Below are positions 50,576 to 61,922 of a DNA stretch of 64,000 nucleotides, in pieces. The stretch spans positions 1,426,001-1,490,000 of the forward strand of contig AP025283.1 of NCBI GenBank assembly GCA_024347235.1. The letters run 5' to 3'. The position numbers and the translations under genes were made by a program. The DNA is from Aliamphritea spongicola. GTDB lineage: Bacteria > Pseudomonadota > Gammaproteobacteria > Pseudomonadales > Balneatricaceae. How positions within the stretch are numbered: position 1 is the first letter of the stretch; each line of letters opens with the position of its first letter. Under the pieces are notes generated by a model that saw only the letters and a list, made by a program, of their open reading frames with translations, did not search any database and was not told the DNA's origin.

Positions 50576-53102
50576 ATGACTTCACTGCCAATCTATGATG
50601 TGCTCGATGAGCTCACCGCAGCCCTGATCAATTCACCTGATGTGATTCTTGAAGCCCCGCCGGGGCTGGTAAAACCACTTGTGTTCCATTGGCGTTACTG
50701 CAGGAAGAATGGCTGCAAGGGCAGAAGATTGTCATGCTGGAACCCCGCCGTCTGGCTGCCCGGGCGGCTGCGCAGCGCATGGCATCTGTGCTGGATGAAA
50801 AGGTGGGTGAAACCGTGGGTTACCGGGTGCGGCTGGAATCCGCCGTTGGCCCGGCAACCCGCATAGAAGTGGTCACCGAAGGTATTCTGGTGCGCATGCT
50901 GCAGGAAGATCCCAGCCTGGAAGGGGTGGGGTTGGTGATATTTGATGAATTCCACGAACGTAATCTGGATGCCGACCTTGGGTTGGCGCTGTGTTTGCAG
51001 GGGCGGGAGCTGTTCCGGGAAGATCAGCCGCTGAGGTTACTGATTATGTCCGCCACGCTGGATGGCGCTCAGATTCAGCAACTCCTGCCGGCGGCGCCAC
51101 TGGTAAGCAGTGCCGGACGTATGTATCCGGTGGATGTGGAATATCTGGGATACAGGACTGATAAACGGCTGGAAGAGCAGGTATCAGCAGCGGTACGGCA
51201 AGCACTGGAAACAGAAAGTGGCAGCATTCTGGTATTTCTGCCGGGGCAGGCTGAAATACGCCGTGCCGCCCAGCAACTGGCAGACATTGAACAATTGTTT
51301 CCGCAAGCCCGGTTGCTTCCATTGTTCGGTGACCTAGACTTTGCCCGTCAGCAGCGGGCTATTGCACCGGCGAAAGCAGGTGAGCGTAAGATCGTACTGG
51401 CCACCAGTATTGCTGAAACCAGCCTGACCATTGACGGTGTCAGGGTGGTGATTGATGCCGGCCTGAGTCGTTATGCGGCGTTTGATCCGAATACCGGCAT
51501 GTCCCGCTTACATACCCGGCGTTTGTCCCGGGCTGCCAGTATTCAGCGCAGCGGCCGTGCGGGGCGAACGGAGCCCGGTATCTGTTACCGTCTCTGGTCC
51601 CGTGAACAGCAAGATCAGTTGGCGCCCCATTCTGATCCGGAAATTACCAACGCGGATCTGGTGCCACTGGTACTGCAACTTCAGTTATGGGGTGTCAGTG
51701 ATCCGGCAGAACTGGCCTGGCTGGATATGCCGCCAGCAGGGGCTGTCGCACAGGCAGAACAACTGTTAATGAATCTCTGCGTTAGTGACAGACCCGGTTA
51801 CAGGTGCCGTGAGCATTACTTCATTGGGAGAACAGATGGCCGCGCTGCCGGTGCATCCCCGTTTGGCACGAATGCTGATCATTGGTGCACAGCAGGGGCA
51901 GCTGGCTCTGGCAGCAGATATTGCTGCCTTACTGAGTGAGCGCTCAGGAATCGACAGCTCAGATTTCAGCCGTCATCTTGCCTGGTTGCAGGGGGACATC
52001 GCCGCCAGCAGTCATACTGCTCAACTGCGCAAACGTTGCCGTCAACTGGCAGGTCAGTTCAGCCGGCTGGTCCGCAAACAAAACCTGTCGCAGGAGAACC
52101 TGACCGGATTGCCGCCGACGGATCATCAGGAAGACTGGCTGGCCATTCTGCTCAGCTATGCCTACCCGGACCGAATTGCTGCCCGGCGAAATCCCCAGGG
52201 CCATGATTATCTGCTAAGCAATGGCCGTGCGGCCCGACTGAAGCAGCATGATCCGTTGCATAAATCCGAATTTCTGGTCATTGCTGAACAGGGCGGCCGA
52301 CAAGGGCAGAGTGTTGATCAGATCTACTCCGCAGTGACACTGAATAAGTCTCTCTTTGACGGGCCACTTAAGGCGCTGACAGCCCGCCGGGATAAGGTTG
52401 AATGGGATACCTCCGGGAGCGCTTACGCAGTGAGCGGCAGGTAGCAGTAGGTGCCATTGTGTTACAGCGCGCTGATTTGCCGGATGCTGATCCTGCCCTG
52501 AGGGTAGGCGCTATCCTCAGTATGCTGGCTAAACGCGGGCTGCATATTTTGAACTGGGAAGAGGCAACCGGTTTACGCCAGCGTTTGGCATTTCTGCACC
52601 AGCAGGATCCGGAAAATTGGCCGGATGTATCCGATGCAGCACTCACGGCGGATCTGGAAGTATGGCTGGGGCCCTATCTGGATAATGTCCGCCAGTTATC
52701 GCAGCTTAAAAACTGAATTTGCAGGATATTTTGCTGGCCCGGTTGAGCTGGGAGCAGCAACAGGCACTGAATAACCTGGCACCGGTGAGCATAAAGTTAC
52801 CGGCCGGGAGTAATGCCCGGCTGGATTACAGCCAGAGCCCGCCGGTACTGGCGGTGCGGTTGCAGGAGATGTTCGGCTGTACCACAACCCCCACCATTGG
52901 CCGGGGCACAGCGGTTATGCTGCACCTATTATCACCGGCCCGGCGGCCACTGCAGGTGACTCAGGATCTGGAAAGTTTCTGGCAAAATAGCTACCGGGAA
53001 GTACAGAAAGATATGAAAGGCCGTTATCCGAAACATTACTGGCCGGATAATCCTCTTGAGGCGGACCCGGGGCACTCACTGAAAAAGCGTCGTTCTGACT
53101 AA
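50576..53102 (+). CDS. hrpB: ATP-dependent helicase HrpB (four frameshifts)
   Basis: About 843 residues, DEAH/RHA helicase family. Walker A is restored by one G near 50668 (EAPPGAGKTTCVPLALLQ). Motif II is DEFHER, motif III MSATLDG, and motif VI QRSGRAGRTEPG. The HrpB C-terminal domain (TTTPTIGRGTAVMLHLLSPARRPL, RYPKHYWPDNP) closes it. Other losses are near 51780 (two bases), 52395 and 52715. RNA helicase activity is presumed; its cellular role is unclear in most bacteria. Confidence 0.9.
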
Positions 53103-53392
53103 CCTCCCGATGACCGTTTATGTAACACCGCCGTTTAACTTTAGTACTTAAGTCGGGTAGGGAAGGTGAATAATCAATTAGTAGCCTTGCTATGTTGTTA
53201 ACGCGGAGTTAACGTGCGACGACGTATATTTTTAAGTGCAATATAAGTGCAGCAAATAGGTAAAAATCTGTGAACATTTCAGGTATTCGGGACGCTGCAG
53301 ATTTTTTGAATTTTTCTTTAGTTTTCGTGCCTTAGGCATTTGGGAACCTGGTTATTGCACTATACTGAGATTGTGATTCCCGGAGACGGATT

Positions 53393-53879
53393 ATGCAGTT
53401 ATATCAATACTCAGACCTGAGTGGGCAATTTTCCCTGAGTATTGCCATGGCCTGTCCATGTTTGGTGCTTTATCTGATGAAAGCCTGGAGTTTTTACTGA
53501 CCCACGGCGACATTTACAAACTGGCAGGCAACGACAGAATTTATTCCCTGGGTGACAGTTCAGACATGTTTTTGTCATCCTCAGCGGCCAGGCGCGGTTT
53601 TATCATCCCAAGACAGATTCCGATGATCAGGTACCCCTGAAAGCCTATTTACCCGGTGAACAACTGGGGTTTGTGGGAATGATTGGCCTGCAGGCCCGCC
53701 ACGGTAACGCGGTCATGCAGAAAGAGGGATTTGTACTGGAAATCTCCAGCGCCCTGTTCCATGAGCTTTGCGATATTTATCCGGAAGATTTTAAGATCTT
53801 CATGATCAATGTGACTCGGGAAATGAGCCGTGAAATTGCTCAGCTGGACAACATGTGTGGCAGTATGCAGTCTACCTGA
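53393..53879 (+). CDS. Stand-alone cyclic-nucleotide-binding (Crp-type) domain protein (two frameshifts)
   Basis: About 162 residues. The beta-roll is GALSDESLEFLLTHGDIYKL, YSLGDSSDMFFVILSGQARFY and PGEQLGFVGMIGLQARHGNAV. The phosphate-binding cassette is degenerate: Gly-Glu is kept but the Arg context is altered. A C-terminal helix follows, with no DNA-binding helix-turn-helix. Breaks are near 53444 and 53570 (five T that should be six). It may bind a nucleotide and a protein partner. Confidence 0.7.
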
Positions 53880-53985
53880 CAATCATTTTCTTTTATTGTT
53901 TTTTCCTTCACCTGTGGGTGTTCACTGATCTGTCTGCGTGACGGGATAGGTGACATCCCGCCATCACCGACTCTTTCTTATCTGA

Positions 53986-55267
53986 TCAGATGCCCAGTTT
54001 ATCGCGCATCGTGTAATACCATGCACCCATTGCTGTATACGGAATCCGGAAGGTACGGCCACCGGGGAACGGGTACTGTGGCAGGCCGGCAAATACATCA
54101 AAGCGTTCAGCCTGTCCCTGCAGGGCTTCGGCGATAACCCGGCCGGCAAGGTGGGTACTGGTAATACCGTGGCCGCTGTAACCCTGAGCGTAAAGATATT
54201 ATTGCCGATACGGCCGAATTGCGGCAGACGCATCAGGGTCAGCAGAAAGTTGCCGGTCCAGGCAAAATCCACTTTGGTATCTTTCAGCATCGGGAAGGTT
54301 TTCAGCATTTTCGGCACGATCAGTGACTCAATTTTTCCCGGCTCACGGGCACCGTAGGTAACCCCGCCCCCATAGATCAGCCGACCGTCACCGGACAGGC
54401 GGAAGTAGTCCAGCAGGTAGTTACAGTCTTCAACGCATTCATCCTTCGGCAGCAGCTGTTGCTGCAGTTCTTTGCTCAGCGGTTCAGTGGCAATCACCTG
54501 AGTACCGCAGGGCATGGCTTTCTGTTCCAGCTTTGGCAGCAGGCCGTTGAGGTAAGCGTTACCGGCAACGACAACATATTTGGCGGTAACACTGCCGCGG
54601 GCAGTATTCACCCGGGTGATTGCCTGCTGATCAATGCCGGTGACGGCAGAGTCTTCAAAAATCTGTCCGCCCAGCGATTCAACCGCTGCCGCTTCGCCCA
54701 GAGCAAGATTCATGGGGTGGAAGTGTCCGCCGCTCTTATCCAGCAAACCGCCTTTATAACGGCCAGTACCGATATGATTCTGAATTTCTGAGGCGTTGAG
54801 CAGTTCCAGCTGGCGGTGGCCGTTAGCCTGCCAGAGGGCTTTTTACCTTCCAGCTCACGCATCTGTTTATCGTTACAGGCGGCGAAAATACCACCGTCTT
54901 TCAGGTCGCACTGAATATTGAATTCATCGACCAGGCCACGGATGATTTCACCGCCTTCGAATGCCATGCTGGCCATCGCTGTGCCGGTTTCTTTACCGTA
55001 ATGCTTATGGATGAAATCGATATCCCGGCTGTAGCTGTGCACGATCTGGCCACCGTTACGGCCAGAGGCTCCGAAGGCAATCCGGTTGGCTTCCAGTACC
55101 ACCACTTTAAATCCGGCTTTGGCCAGATGGAGGGCACTGGAGAGTCCGGTAAATCCGGCACCGATAACGCAGACGTCGGCGTCGATATTATCGGTCAGCG
55201 CCGGGCGTAACTGTTTTTCATTGGCAGATGCCGCGTAATAAGATGTTGTGTGGGCCTGGGCAGTCAT
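53986..55267 (-). CDS. FAD-dependent oxidoreductase, gamma-glutamylputrescine oxidase-like (two frameshifts)
   Basis: About 428 residues of the DAO/PuuB group. The Rossmann FAD motif is VCVIGAGFTGLSSALHLAKAG, followed by ASGRNGGQIVHSYSRD, GGHFHPMNLALGEAA and a C-terminal GYSGHGI-type FAD loop restored near 54200. A second break is near 54843. The group oxidises gamma-glutamyl-putrescine or similar amines to aldehydes. No puuA/puuD is adjacent. The ATG at 55267 (MTAQAHTTSYYA) has AGAGG upstream. Confidence 0.8.
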
Positions 55268-55457
55268 AAATACCTCTGTCATTCGGTGGGCGAACAGATT
55301 CGCCGATCATGCAGCTACAGTATCGGTAAGCCCCGGAGGCTGATATACCCAGTTGGAGATATTTTACTTGCCAGTCGTCAGCGGCGGTTAAAAGCGCTAT
55401 AGTTTTTCTCCTGCGGCACATCGGTGTCGGGACAGAAGACTCAAAAGGACATTGCGT

Positions 55458-56101
55458 ATGAATACCGACACTCTGATGATGTATCTGCTGATCTCATTTT
55501 TTTATGTCATCAGCCCCGGCCCTGCGATTTTACTGGCGATCTTCAACAGTATTTCCCACGGTATGCGGGCGGTTATGATTGGCGCGCTGGGGAATATTAC
55601 CGGGCTGTTTATTCTCTCGCTGGTATCAGTTGGCGGACTGGGTGCCATTCTGATGGCTTCAACCACATTGTTTATGGTGGTGAAAATACTCGGAGCTTCG
55701 TATCTGATTTATCTCGGCGCACGTCAGCTGTTTTCCCGTAAACGTCAGATGAAGCTACAGGCAGAAGGTGTAACTGAACAGCGCAGTGGGTTGTCTCATT
55801 ACCGGGAAGGATTACTGCTGGCGGTGACCAACCCTAAACCTATTCTGTTTTTGGCGCGTTATTTCCGCAGTTTATCGATCTGAATTACGCCCTGGCACCG
55901 CAATTCTCGGTGATGACCGGTGCCTTTATGCTGTTCTCGTTTATCTCTTTAAGTTGCTATGGCCTGATTGCCCAGTCGGCAAAAGGTTTTCTTACCGGCG
56001 GGCAGGGGATGAAATGGTTTCACCGGGTAACCGGCGGCCTGTTCGTCAGCATGGGGTTGGGTTACTGTCATTTAAAAGCGCGGCTCAATAGTAGGTCTTA
56101 A
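55458..56101 (+). CDS. LysE-family amino-acid exporter (one frameshift)
   Basis: About 215 residues and six helices. The LysE/RhtB start FYVISPGPAILLAIFNSISHGMR is followed by GASYLIYLGARQLF and TNPKPILFFGALFPQFI after repair of a T run near 55855. It exports amino acids or homoserine lactones; the substrate cannot be told. It is divergent from the PuuB-like gene. The 3' end runs into a degenerate 14-bp repeat. Confidence 0.82.
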
Positions 56102-56155
56102 TAGTAGGGATTCGGCAGTAGGGCTTCAGCAGCAGGGCTTCAGTAACAGGGAGTC
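56087..56155. repeat. Five degenerate 14-bp tandem repeats
   Basis: Units: AATAGTAGGTCTT (13), AATAGTAGGGATTC, GGCAGTAGGGCTTC, AGCAGCAGGGCTTC, AGTAACAGGGAGTC. The array starts in the last codons of the LysE-family gene and ends at the stop of the DUF2282 gene on the other strand. Confidence 0.75.
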
Positions 56156-56459
56156 AGCCTTTAGACGTGCTGCCGCCGGCAATTTTATTGCAGATGCCCT
56201 CGGGGACAAATATCCAGGCGTTTTTCTGACGGTCTTCGGTGGAGGTGCCTGCGCAGGCCAGACCGTTGGAAAAACAGTCGTTCTGACCTTTCTTTGCCAC
56301 GCCGTAACATTTCTCAAATTCGTAGACAGGTTTTTCCGGGTGGCTCAGTGGCTGAGTGGTCTCACCCGGTGTCAGGGTGGACGATATTTCCAGCTGGGTA
56401 CAGCCCTGCAGAGCGGCTGCAGATGTCAGCGCCAGAATGGCTTTGGTTTTGTTATTCAT
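56154..56459 (-). CDS. DUF2282 (BufA1/bufferin-like) predicted lipoprotein
   Basis: Intact at 101 residues. The DUF2282 core is [20 protein letters not shown] and FVPEGICNK, with four Cys at 51, 62, 69 and 90. The N-terminal signal ends in a possible lipobox LQGC with Cys 20, which normal periplasmic family members lack. DUF2282 peptides have been described as bufferins: metal-binding peptides modified by an MNIO (DUF692) enzyme with a DUF2063 partner. Neither partner is nearby. It sits just downstream of a porin gene. Confidence 0.75.
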   Translation of the reverse strand: MNNKTKAILALTSAAALQGCTQLEISSTLTPGETTQPLSHPEKPVYEFEKCYGVAKKGQNDCFSNGLACAGTSTEDRQKNAWIFVPEGICNKIAGGSTSKG

Positions 56460-56477
56460 AGTCTGACTCTTTTACTG

Positions 56478-57609
56478 TTACAGAATGATACGCACGCCAA
56501 ACAGTACGACATCGCCGTCACTGTTGTTCTGATTATCGCTACTCAGATCATAATGATAATAGGCGGTATACAGCCGGGTACGGATATTAAACCGGTATGA
56601 AATACCCAACTGGTAAGCTTCCAGCCGGTTGCGGCCGGCCTGCTGAGCATCCCCTGACCGTACGCTTGCTGGTAAAAACCACCGTAAGTCCAGGGGCCGC
56701 TGTTATAGTTCAGGCTGGTCACCCAGCCCCGGGTATCTTCCTGAATACTGTTACTCAGTTGCCCGGATGTTCCGTTAAGGGTGGTGCTGATGCCCAGTGC
56801 CAGTTTGCTGTTGAAGGTGGCTGAAATTCCCAGATTTACCGAACTGAGATCATCCCGCTGCTGGCCGGCGCTGAGATCTTCCGCGTCTGCGTAGGTGTAA
56901 CTGCCGCCCAGATGTAACTGGTGTTCATCCCAGTAATAGTCATAGGTCAGGCCGGTCTGGATCAGCTGTTTAAAGCCCGGGTTATCTTCACTGATATCCG
57001 GGGCGTAAGAAATACCGGTATTGATGCCGGATGTCGAACGGGGTGCGGCATAAATCAGTTTGGCAGAGCGGTCGCCGGCCAGAGAGGCGACAAACCCCAA
57101 TGAGCTGAGCTGGTTCACAGATGCAGCATCGGCAGCATCAATAAAACTGGTTTGCAGGCCACCGGCCGGATTCAGGTTGCGACCGGTAGACGGGCCGTAT
57201 TCTGCAAAGGTAAAGGTATAGTTGTTGGGGGCAAAGCCAGTCAGAACATCCGGTAACCCCTGGCGTTCGCCAACCTCTATCCGGCCCCAGTTTGACTGAG
57301 CCAGCAGGCTGTATTCACCCACTTCCGGATCTCCGTTATTGCTGCCAGCAGAGGTGGATTCAAAGGTAATTCGTCCGCCGTATTTGTTGCCATCGGCGGC
57401 TTCATATAACCCCAGCAGGCGAATGTCAGCATCGGCAGCCACTTGTTCGGAGTCATCTGCCGCGTTGCCGGTGGTCAGGTTCAGGTAGGCATCCGCAACG
57501 ACGCTGAAATCCGGATGTTTTATCAGAATGCCTGCGCTTGCGACGGTGGGAATCAGAAGCATGGGCAGCAGGCAAAAAGCTGTCCGGCGGGGGAAATCGC
57601 GCTTGGCAT
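56478..57609 (-). CDS. Outer-membrane porin (two frameshifts)
   Basis: About 377 residues. A signal peptide (AFCLLPMLLIPTVASAG after repair near 57580) is followed by alternating beta strands typical of 16-strand porins: GGRITFEST, NWGRIEVGERQGL, LTYDYYWDEHQLHLGGSYTYAD, WTYGGFYQQAYGQ. A second loss near 56650 restores AYQLGISYRFNIRTRLYTAYYHYD. It ends VRIIL rather than the usual terminal Phe. Selectivity unknown. Confidence 0.8.
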
Positions 57610-57676
57610 ATTACGGGTCCGTTATCAGGTTTCAGGCATTATTCCCCGGCTCCCTGAAACCACTATGAATATTCTG

Positions 57677-58619
57677 TTATGCCGGCGCATGAGCCGCCGT
57701 TAAACGGGCCTGACTGAGTGCCTCAAGAAAGACCTCGATGATTTCATCCTTGGTGGTTTTTCGGCCAGATTGCCCGGTAACTGTTGCGGTATCCGTAGGT
57801 ATCGCTCATCAGCGGGCGCAGTTTGTCTCCCAGCCCCCAACTGGCAACAAAGTGTTCCGGCAGCAGGCCGAGGTACTGGCCACTGAGAATCAGCGTGGCC
57901 CGGGCTTCCTGATGGTGTGCCTTGGCATGGCGGTGCCAATGACGCATATCCGGATGTACTTCACGGCCTGGCAGCAAACGGGGGACTCTACAAAGCGATA
58001 CTCCCGCAATGCTTCTCTGCTGATATCTGCTTCGGGCTGTTCATATAAGGGATGCTGCTGACCGCAGTACAGCAACATCTGTTCATCGAAAAGATCCACC
58101 GCATTGAGCTCGTGATAGCGCTGGGGTTCAACGGTGATGCCGATATCTGCCTGTTTATTCAGCAGGGCGGTGCTCACTTCATCGGAACTGAGGGTGGTGA
58201 TTTCGATATTTACTTCCGGGGCCCGGCGGGTAAACAGATCCAGTGCTTCAACCACAAAGGCGTTATGTGCCCCAAGCATGTGTTCGGCAAAGGCCAGATG
58301 CAGCCGGCCGTAAATGCCCTGAGTTGAACGGTTCAGCCGCTGGCTGAACTGATCCAGTGCATTGAGCAGTTCCAGCGTGGCCTCATAGACAGTCTGCCCT
58401 TGCTGGGTAAGGCTAAAGCCGCCGCGGCCCCGTTCACATAACCGCATACCCAGGCGTTTTTCCAGATCGGCGATGTAGTTGGAAATGGTGGAATTGGCCA
58501 GATTTAACTGCACTTCGGCGGCACTGAAACCACCGGCTTCCGCAACGCTTTTGAATACCCGTAGCAGGCGCAGATCCTGATCCGCCAGTTGCCCGCTGAT
58601 GGCTGCTTTTTCGGCCCAT
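57677..58619 (-). CDS. LysR-family regulator (frameshifted)
   Basis: About 315 residues. The N-terminal wHTH is LRLLRVFKSVAEAGGFSAAEVQLNLANSTISNYIADLEKRL-like, followed by the LysR effector domain (QADIGITVEP, EQMLLYCGQQHPLY). Losses are near 58605, 57985 and 57770 (five A that should be six); the repaired end is KTTKDEIIEVFLEALSQARL. It is divergent from the semialdehyde dehydrogenase gene and probably controls it and the aminotransferase. Confidence 0.8.
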
Positions 58620-58646
58620 GGTTAACTCCGCTGCAGAGAAAGAATT

Positions 58647-58666
58647 ACATTTGAATATGCAAATGT
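58647..58666 (+). promoter_or_regulatory. Inverted repeat in the lysR-dehydrogenase intergenic region
   Basis: ACATTTG-N6-CAAATGT is a perfect 7-bp inverted repeat between the divergent genes, a good candidate for the LysR-type operator. A very AT-rich stretch follows toward the dehydrogenase. Confidence 0.6.
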
Positions 58667-58775
58667 TTGCTTGGATAAATAATTATATTAACAAATAAAA
58701 ATCTTCACTATAAATGTTCTCAACGATATTTATCCGGCCGCTACCGGCTGTAGAGAACAATACGCGGAGAAATTC

Positions 58776-60241
58776 ATGGCAATTCAACTGAACGATCCTG
58801 GTCTGCTGAAAACCCAGGCTTATATTGACGGTAACTGGACTGACGGCTTCGAAGGTAAAACCTTTGCCGTGACCAATCCGGCGAATGGTGAACATCTGGC
58901 GGATGTTGCTGACCTGGGGGCGGCTGAAACCCGTCAGGCGATTGAAGCGGCATCCCGTGCGATGAAAGAGTGGCGCGCCCTGTCTGCGGCAAGCCGCAGC
59001 GCTGTTCTGGAAAAGTGGCACGCGCTGTTACTGGAAAATCAGGAAGACCTGGCGATTCTGATGACCGCCGAACAGGGTAAGCCAATGTTCGAATCCCGGG
59101 GCGAAGTTGCCTATGGTGCTTCTTACCTGAAGTGGTTTGCTGAAGAAGGTAAGCGGGTGTACGGCGACATTATTCCAACCCCGCAGACCGACCGCCGTGG
59201 CATTGCGATTAAACAGCCGGTGGGTGTGGTTGCTGCGATTACTCCGTGGAACTTCCCGAATGCCATGATTACCCGCAAGGTTGCACCAGCACTGGCGGTG
59301 GGTTGCGCCATCGTACTGAAACCAGCGGCTGAGACCCCTTTATCAGCGCTGGCCCTGGCAGAACTGGCTGAACGTGCCGGTTTACCTGCCGGTCTGTTCA
59401 GTGTGGTGACCGGCAGCGATGCGCCGGCCATCGGCGGTGAAATGACTTCCAACCCGACGGTTAAAAAGTGACCTTCACCGGTTCCACTCCTGTTGGCAAG
59501 CTGCTGATGCGTCAGTGTGCAGATACCGTGAAACGCACCTCAATGGAGCTGGGCGGTAATGCGCCGGTAATTATCTTTGACGATGCCGATCTTGATCAGG
59601 CCGTGGCCGGTGCGCTGGTATCCAAATACCGGAACTCAGGTCAGACCTGTATCTGTGCTAACCGTCTGATTGTTCAGGAAGGTATCTACGACGCCTTTGT
59701 CGAAAAACTGCGTGCAGCGGTTGCCGAATTCAGCATCGGTGATGGTTTCGCGGCAGACACAACTCACGGCCCGCTGATTACTGAAAAAGCCGTGCGTGAT
59801 GTCCATGCCAAGGTAAGCAGTGCAGTGGAAGAGGGTGCGAAGGTTGTCATTGGCGGTGAGCCTCAGGCCGGTGCCGGTAACTTCTATCAGCCAACCATTC
59901 TGACCGATGTGAATCCGCAGATGCGGGTGTTCCGTGAAGAAATTTTTGGCCCGGTAGCACCAGTCTTTAAGTTCAGCACCGAAGAAGAAGCCATTGCTAT
60001 GGCCAATGATACCGAGTTCGGCCTGGCGGCGTATTTCTACACCGAAAACATGGGCCGTATGTGGCGTGTGGCGGAAGGTGTTGATTACGGCATGGTCGGT
60101 GTTAACGAAACGGCGATCAGCTCTGAAGTGATTCCGTTCGGCGGGGTCAAAGAATCCGGTCAGGGCCGTGAAGGTTCCAAGTACGGTCTGGATGATTATC
60201 TGGAAACGAAATACATCTGCATGGGTGGTCTGAACCGCTGA
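58776..60241 (+). CDS. gabD: Succinate/glutarate-semialdehyde dehydrogenase-like (one frameshift)
   Basis: About 488 residues. Aldehyde dehydrogenase motifs: TPWNFPNAMITRKVAPALAV, FTGSTPVGKLL, the catalytic Glu in MELGGNAPVII and Cys in NSGQTCICANR, then EEIFGPVAPVF. The GabD-like start (LLKTQAYIDGNW) favours semialdehydes. One A is missing near 59470. With the downstream aminotransferase it forms a GABA- or putrescine-type degradation pair. Confidence 0.85.
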
Positions 60242-60325
60242 TGCTGAACGGTATCTTCTGCCAGCGAACAGATATTCCGCTGGCAGAGCATACCGCCTGT
60301 GAAACTTTTATTTGAGGGACCGGTT

Positions 60326-61678
60326 ATGAGCAATATCATTTATCCGACCACTAACCTGACCAACACTGAAACCCTGACCATTGAACGCGGTGATGGTGTG
60401 TATGTTTACGATAATCAGGGTAACCGCTATCTGGAAGGCCTGGCGGGCCTCTGGTGTACATCGCTGGGATACAACAACCGTGAGCTGATTGACGCAGCCA
60501 CTGAGCAGATGGGGCAGCTGTCTTACTCGCACATGTTTGGCGGCAAAACCCACCAGGTGGGCATTGATCTGGCGGCCAAAGTGGCAGAAATGGTGCCGGT
60601 TGAGAATGCTAAAGTATTCTTCGGTAACTCCGGCAGCGACGCGAACGATACACACATCAAAATGCTGCGTTACTACTTTAATGCCATCGGTAAACCGGAG
60701 AAATACAAGATCATCTCCCGGGACCGTTCTTATCATGGTATTACCGTGGCATCGGCATCCCTGACGGGCCTGCCGGCCAATCATCAGCATTTTGATCTGC
60801 CGTTTGATCCGCTGGGAATCCTGCGTACCGATGCACCGCATTACTATCGTGGTGGGCTGGCGGGTGAGTCTGAAGCGGACTTTGTTACCCGGATTACCAA
60901 TAATCTGGAACAGATGATTCTGGAAGAAGGCCCGGAAACCATCGCTGCGTTTATCGCTGAGCCGATTACCGGTGCCAGCGGCGTCATCGTGCCGCCGGAA
61001 GGGTATTACCAGCGGGTTCAGGAAATTCTGGCGAAGTACGACATTCTGTTCTGGGCCGATGAAGTGATCACCGGCTTCGGCCGGACCGGTAAAGACTTCG
61101 GCTGTAACACCATGGGGATTGATTCACCGGCACTGATGACCCTGGCCAAGCAGTTATCCTCTGCTTATATCCCGATCAGTGCGTCCGTAATCCGTGGTGA
61201 TATGTATGAAGCGATGATCGAGCCAAGTGCCAAAGTTGGTGTATTCGGTCACGGCTATACCTATTCCGGTCACCCGGTTGCCTGTGCAGTTGCCCTGAAA
61301 ACCCTGGAGATTTATCAGCGGGATAATATCTTCGGTAAAGCGGCTGAAACCGGTGCCTACCTGCAGAAAGGGCTGGCGAAGTTTGCCGATCACCCGCTGG
61401 TGGGTGAAGTCCGCGGTGAAGGCATGATTGCCGCCGTTGAAATGGTGGCCAACAAGCAAACCGGCGAAGCCTTTGCCGGCGGTGCCATCGGTGCCTTTGC
61501 CCAGCAGGCCTGTGAGCGTCATGGCCTGATTACCCGTGCAGTAGCCGGATCTTCGCTGGCATTATGCCCACCGCTGATTGCCACAGAGGCGCACGTGGAT
61601 GAAATCCTTGAGTCGTTCGGCAAGGCGCTGGATGACACTCTGGATCACGTCACTAAGCAGGGTTTGCTGACTGGCTGA
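60326..61678 (+). CDS. Class III aminotransferase (amine/omega-amino acid:pyruvate type)
   Basis: Intact at 450 residues from ATG 60326 ([13 protein letters not shown]). Features: [62 protein letters not shown] and the PLP lysine in [15 protein letters not shown]. This pattern is typical of putrescine/GABA/beta-alanine:pyruvate aminotransferases. It supplies the semialdehyde for the preceding dehydrogenase. An in-frame start at 60299 lacks a good RBS context. Confidence 0.85.
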   Translation: MSNIIYPTTNLTNTETLTIERGDGVYVYDNQGNRYLEGLAGLWCTSLGYNNRELIDAATEQMGQLSYSHMFGGKTHQVGIDLAAKVAEMVPVENAKVFFGNSGSDANDTHIKMLRYYFNAIGKPEKYKIISRDRSYHGITVASASLTGLPANHQHFDLPFDPLGILRTDAPHYYRGGLAGESEADFVTRITNNLEQMILEEGPETIAAFIAEPITGASGVIVPPEGYYQRVQEILAKYDILFWADEVITGFGRTGKDFGCNTMGIDSPALMTLAKQLSSAYIPISASVIRGDMYEAMIEPSAKVGVFGHGYTYSGHPVACAVALKTLEIYQRDNIFGKAAETGAYLQKGLAKFADHPLVGEVRGEGMIAAVEMVANKQTGEAFAGGAIGAFAQQACERHGLITRAVAGSSLALCPPLIATEAHVDEILESFGKALDDTLDHVTKQGLLTG

Positions 61679-61712
61679 CAGTCGTAACCTGTGTGTGATC
61701 ATTCAGACCCTT

Positions 61713-61734
61713 GGCCCGTTTTACGGGCCTTTTA
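61713..61734 (+). terminator. Terminator of the dehydrogenase-aminotransferase operon
   Basis: GGCCCG / CGGGCC around TTTTA, followed by TTTTA. Confidence 0.75.
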
Positions 61735-61922
61735 TGCCAGCGGTTAATTGTGTTCGGGCTGTCTTTAACAGAGATATCATCTGTTTCACTTCGGGTTGTC
61801 ACAAAACTTATCTAAATTAGCTTAAACACGACGTTTTTATACTAAGTGATTGTTTTGTGACGAATCTGACGGTATGAATAGTGGCCCTATATTTTTGACG
61901 GCTTTAATCTGAGGAGTAGCAA

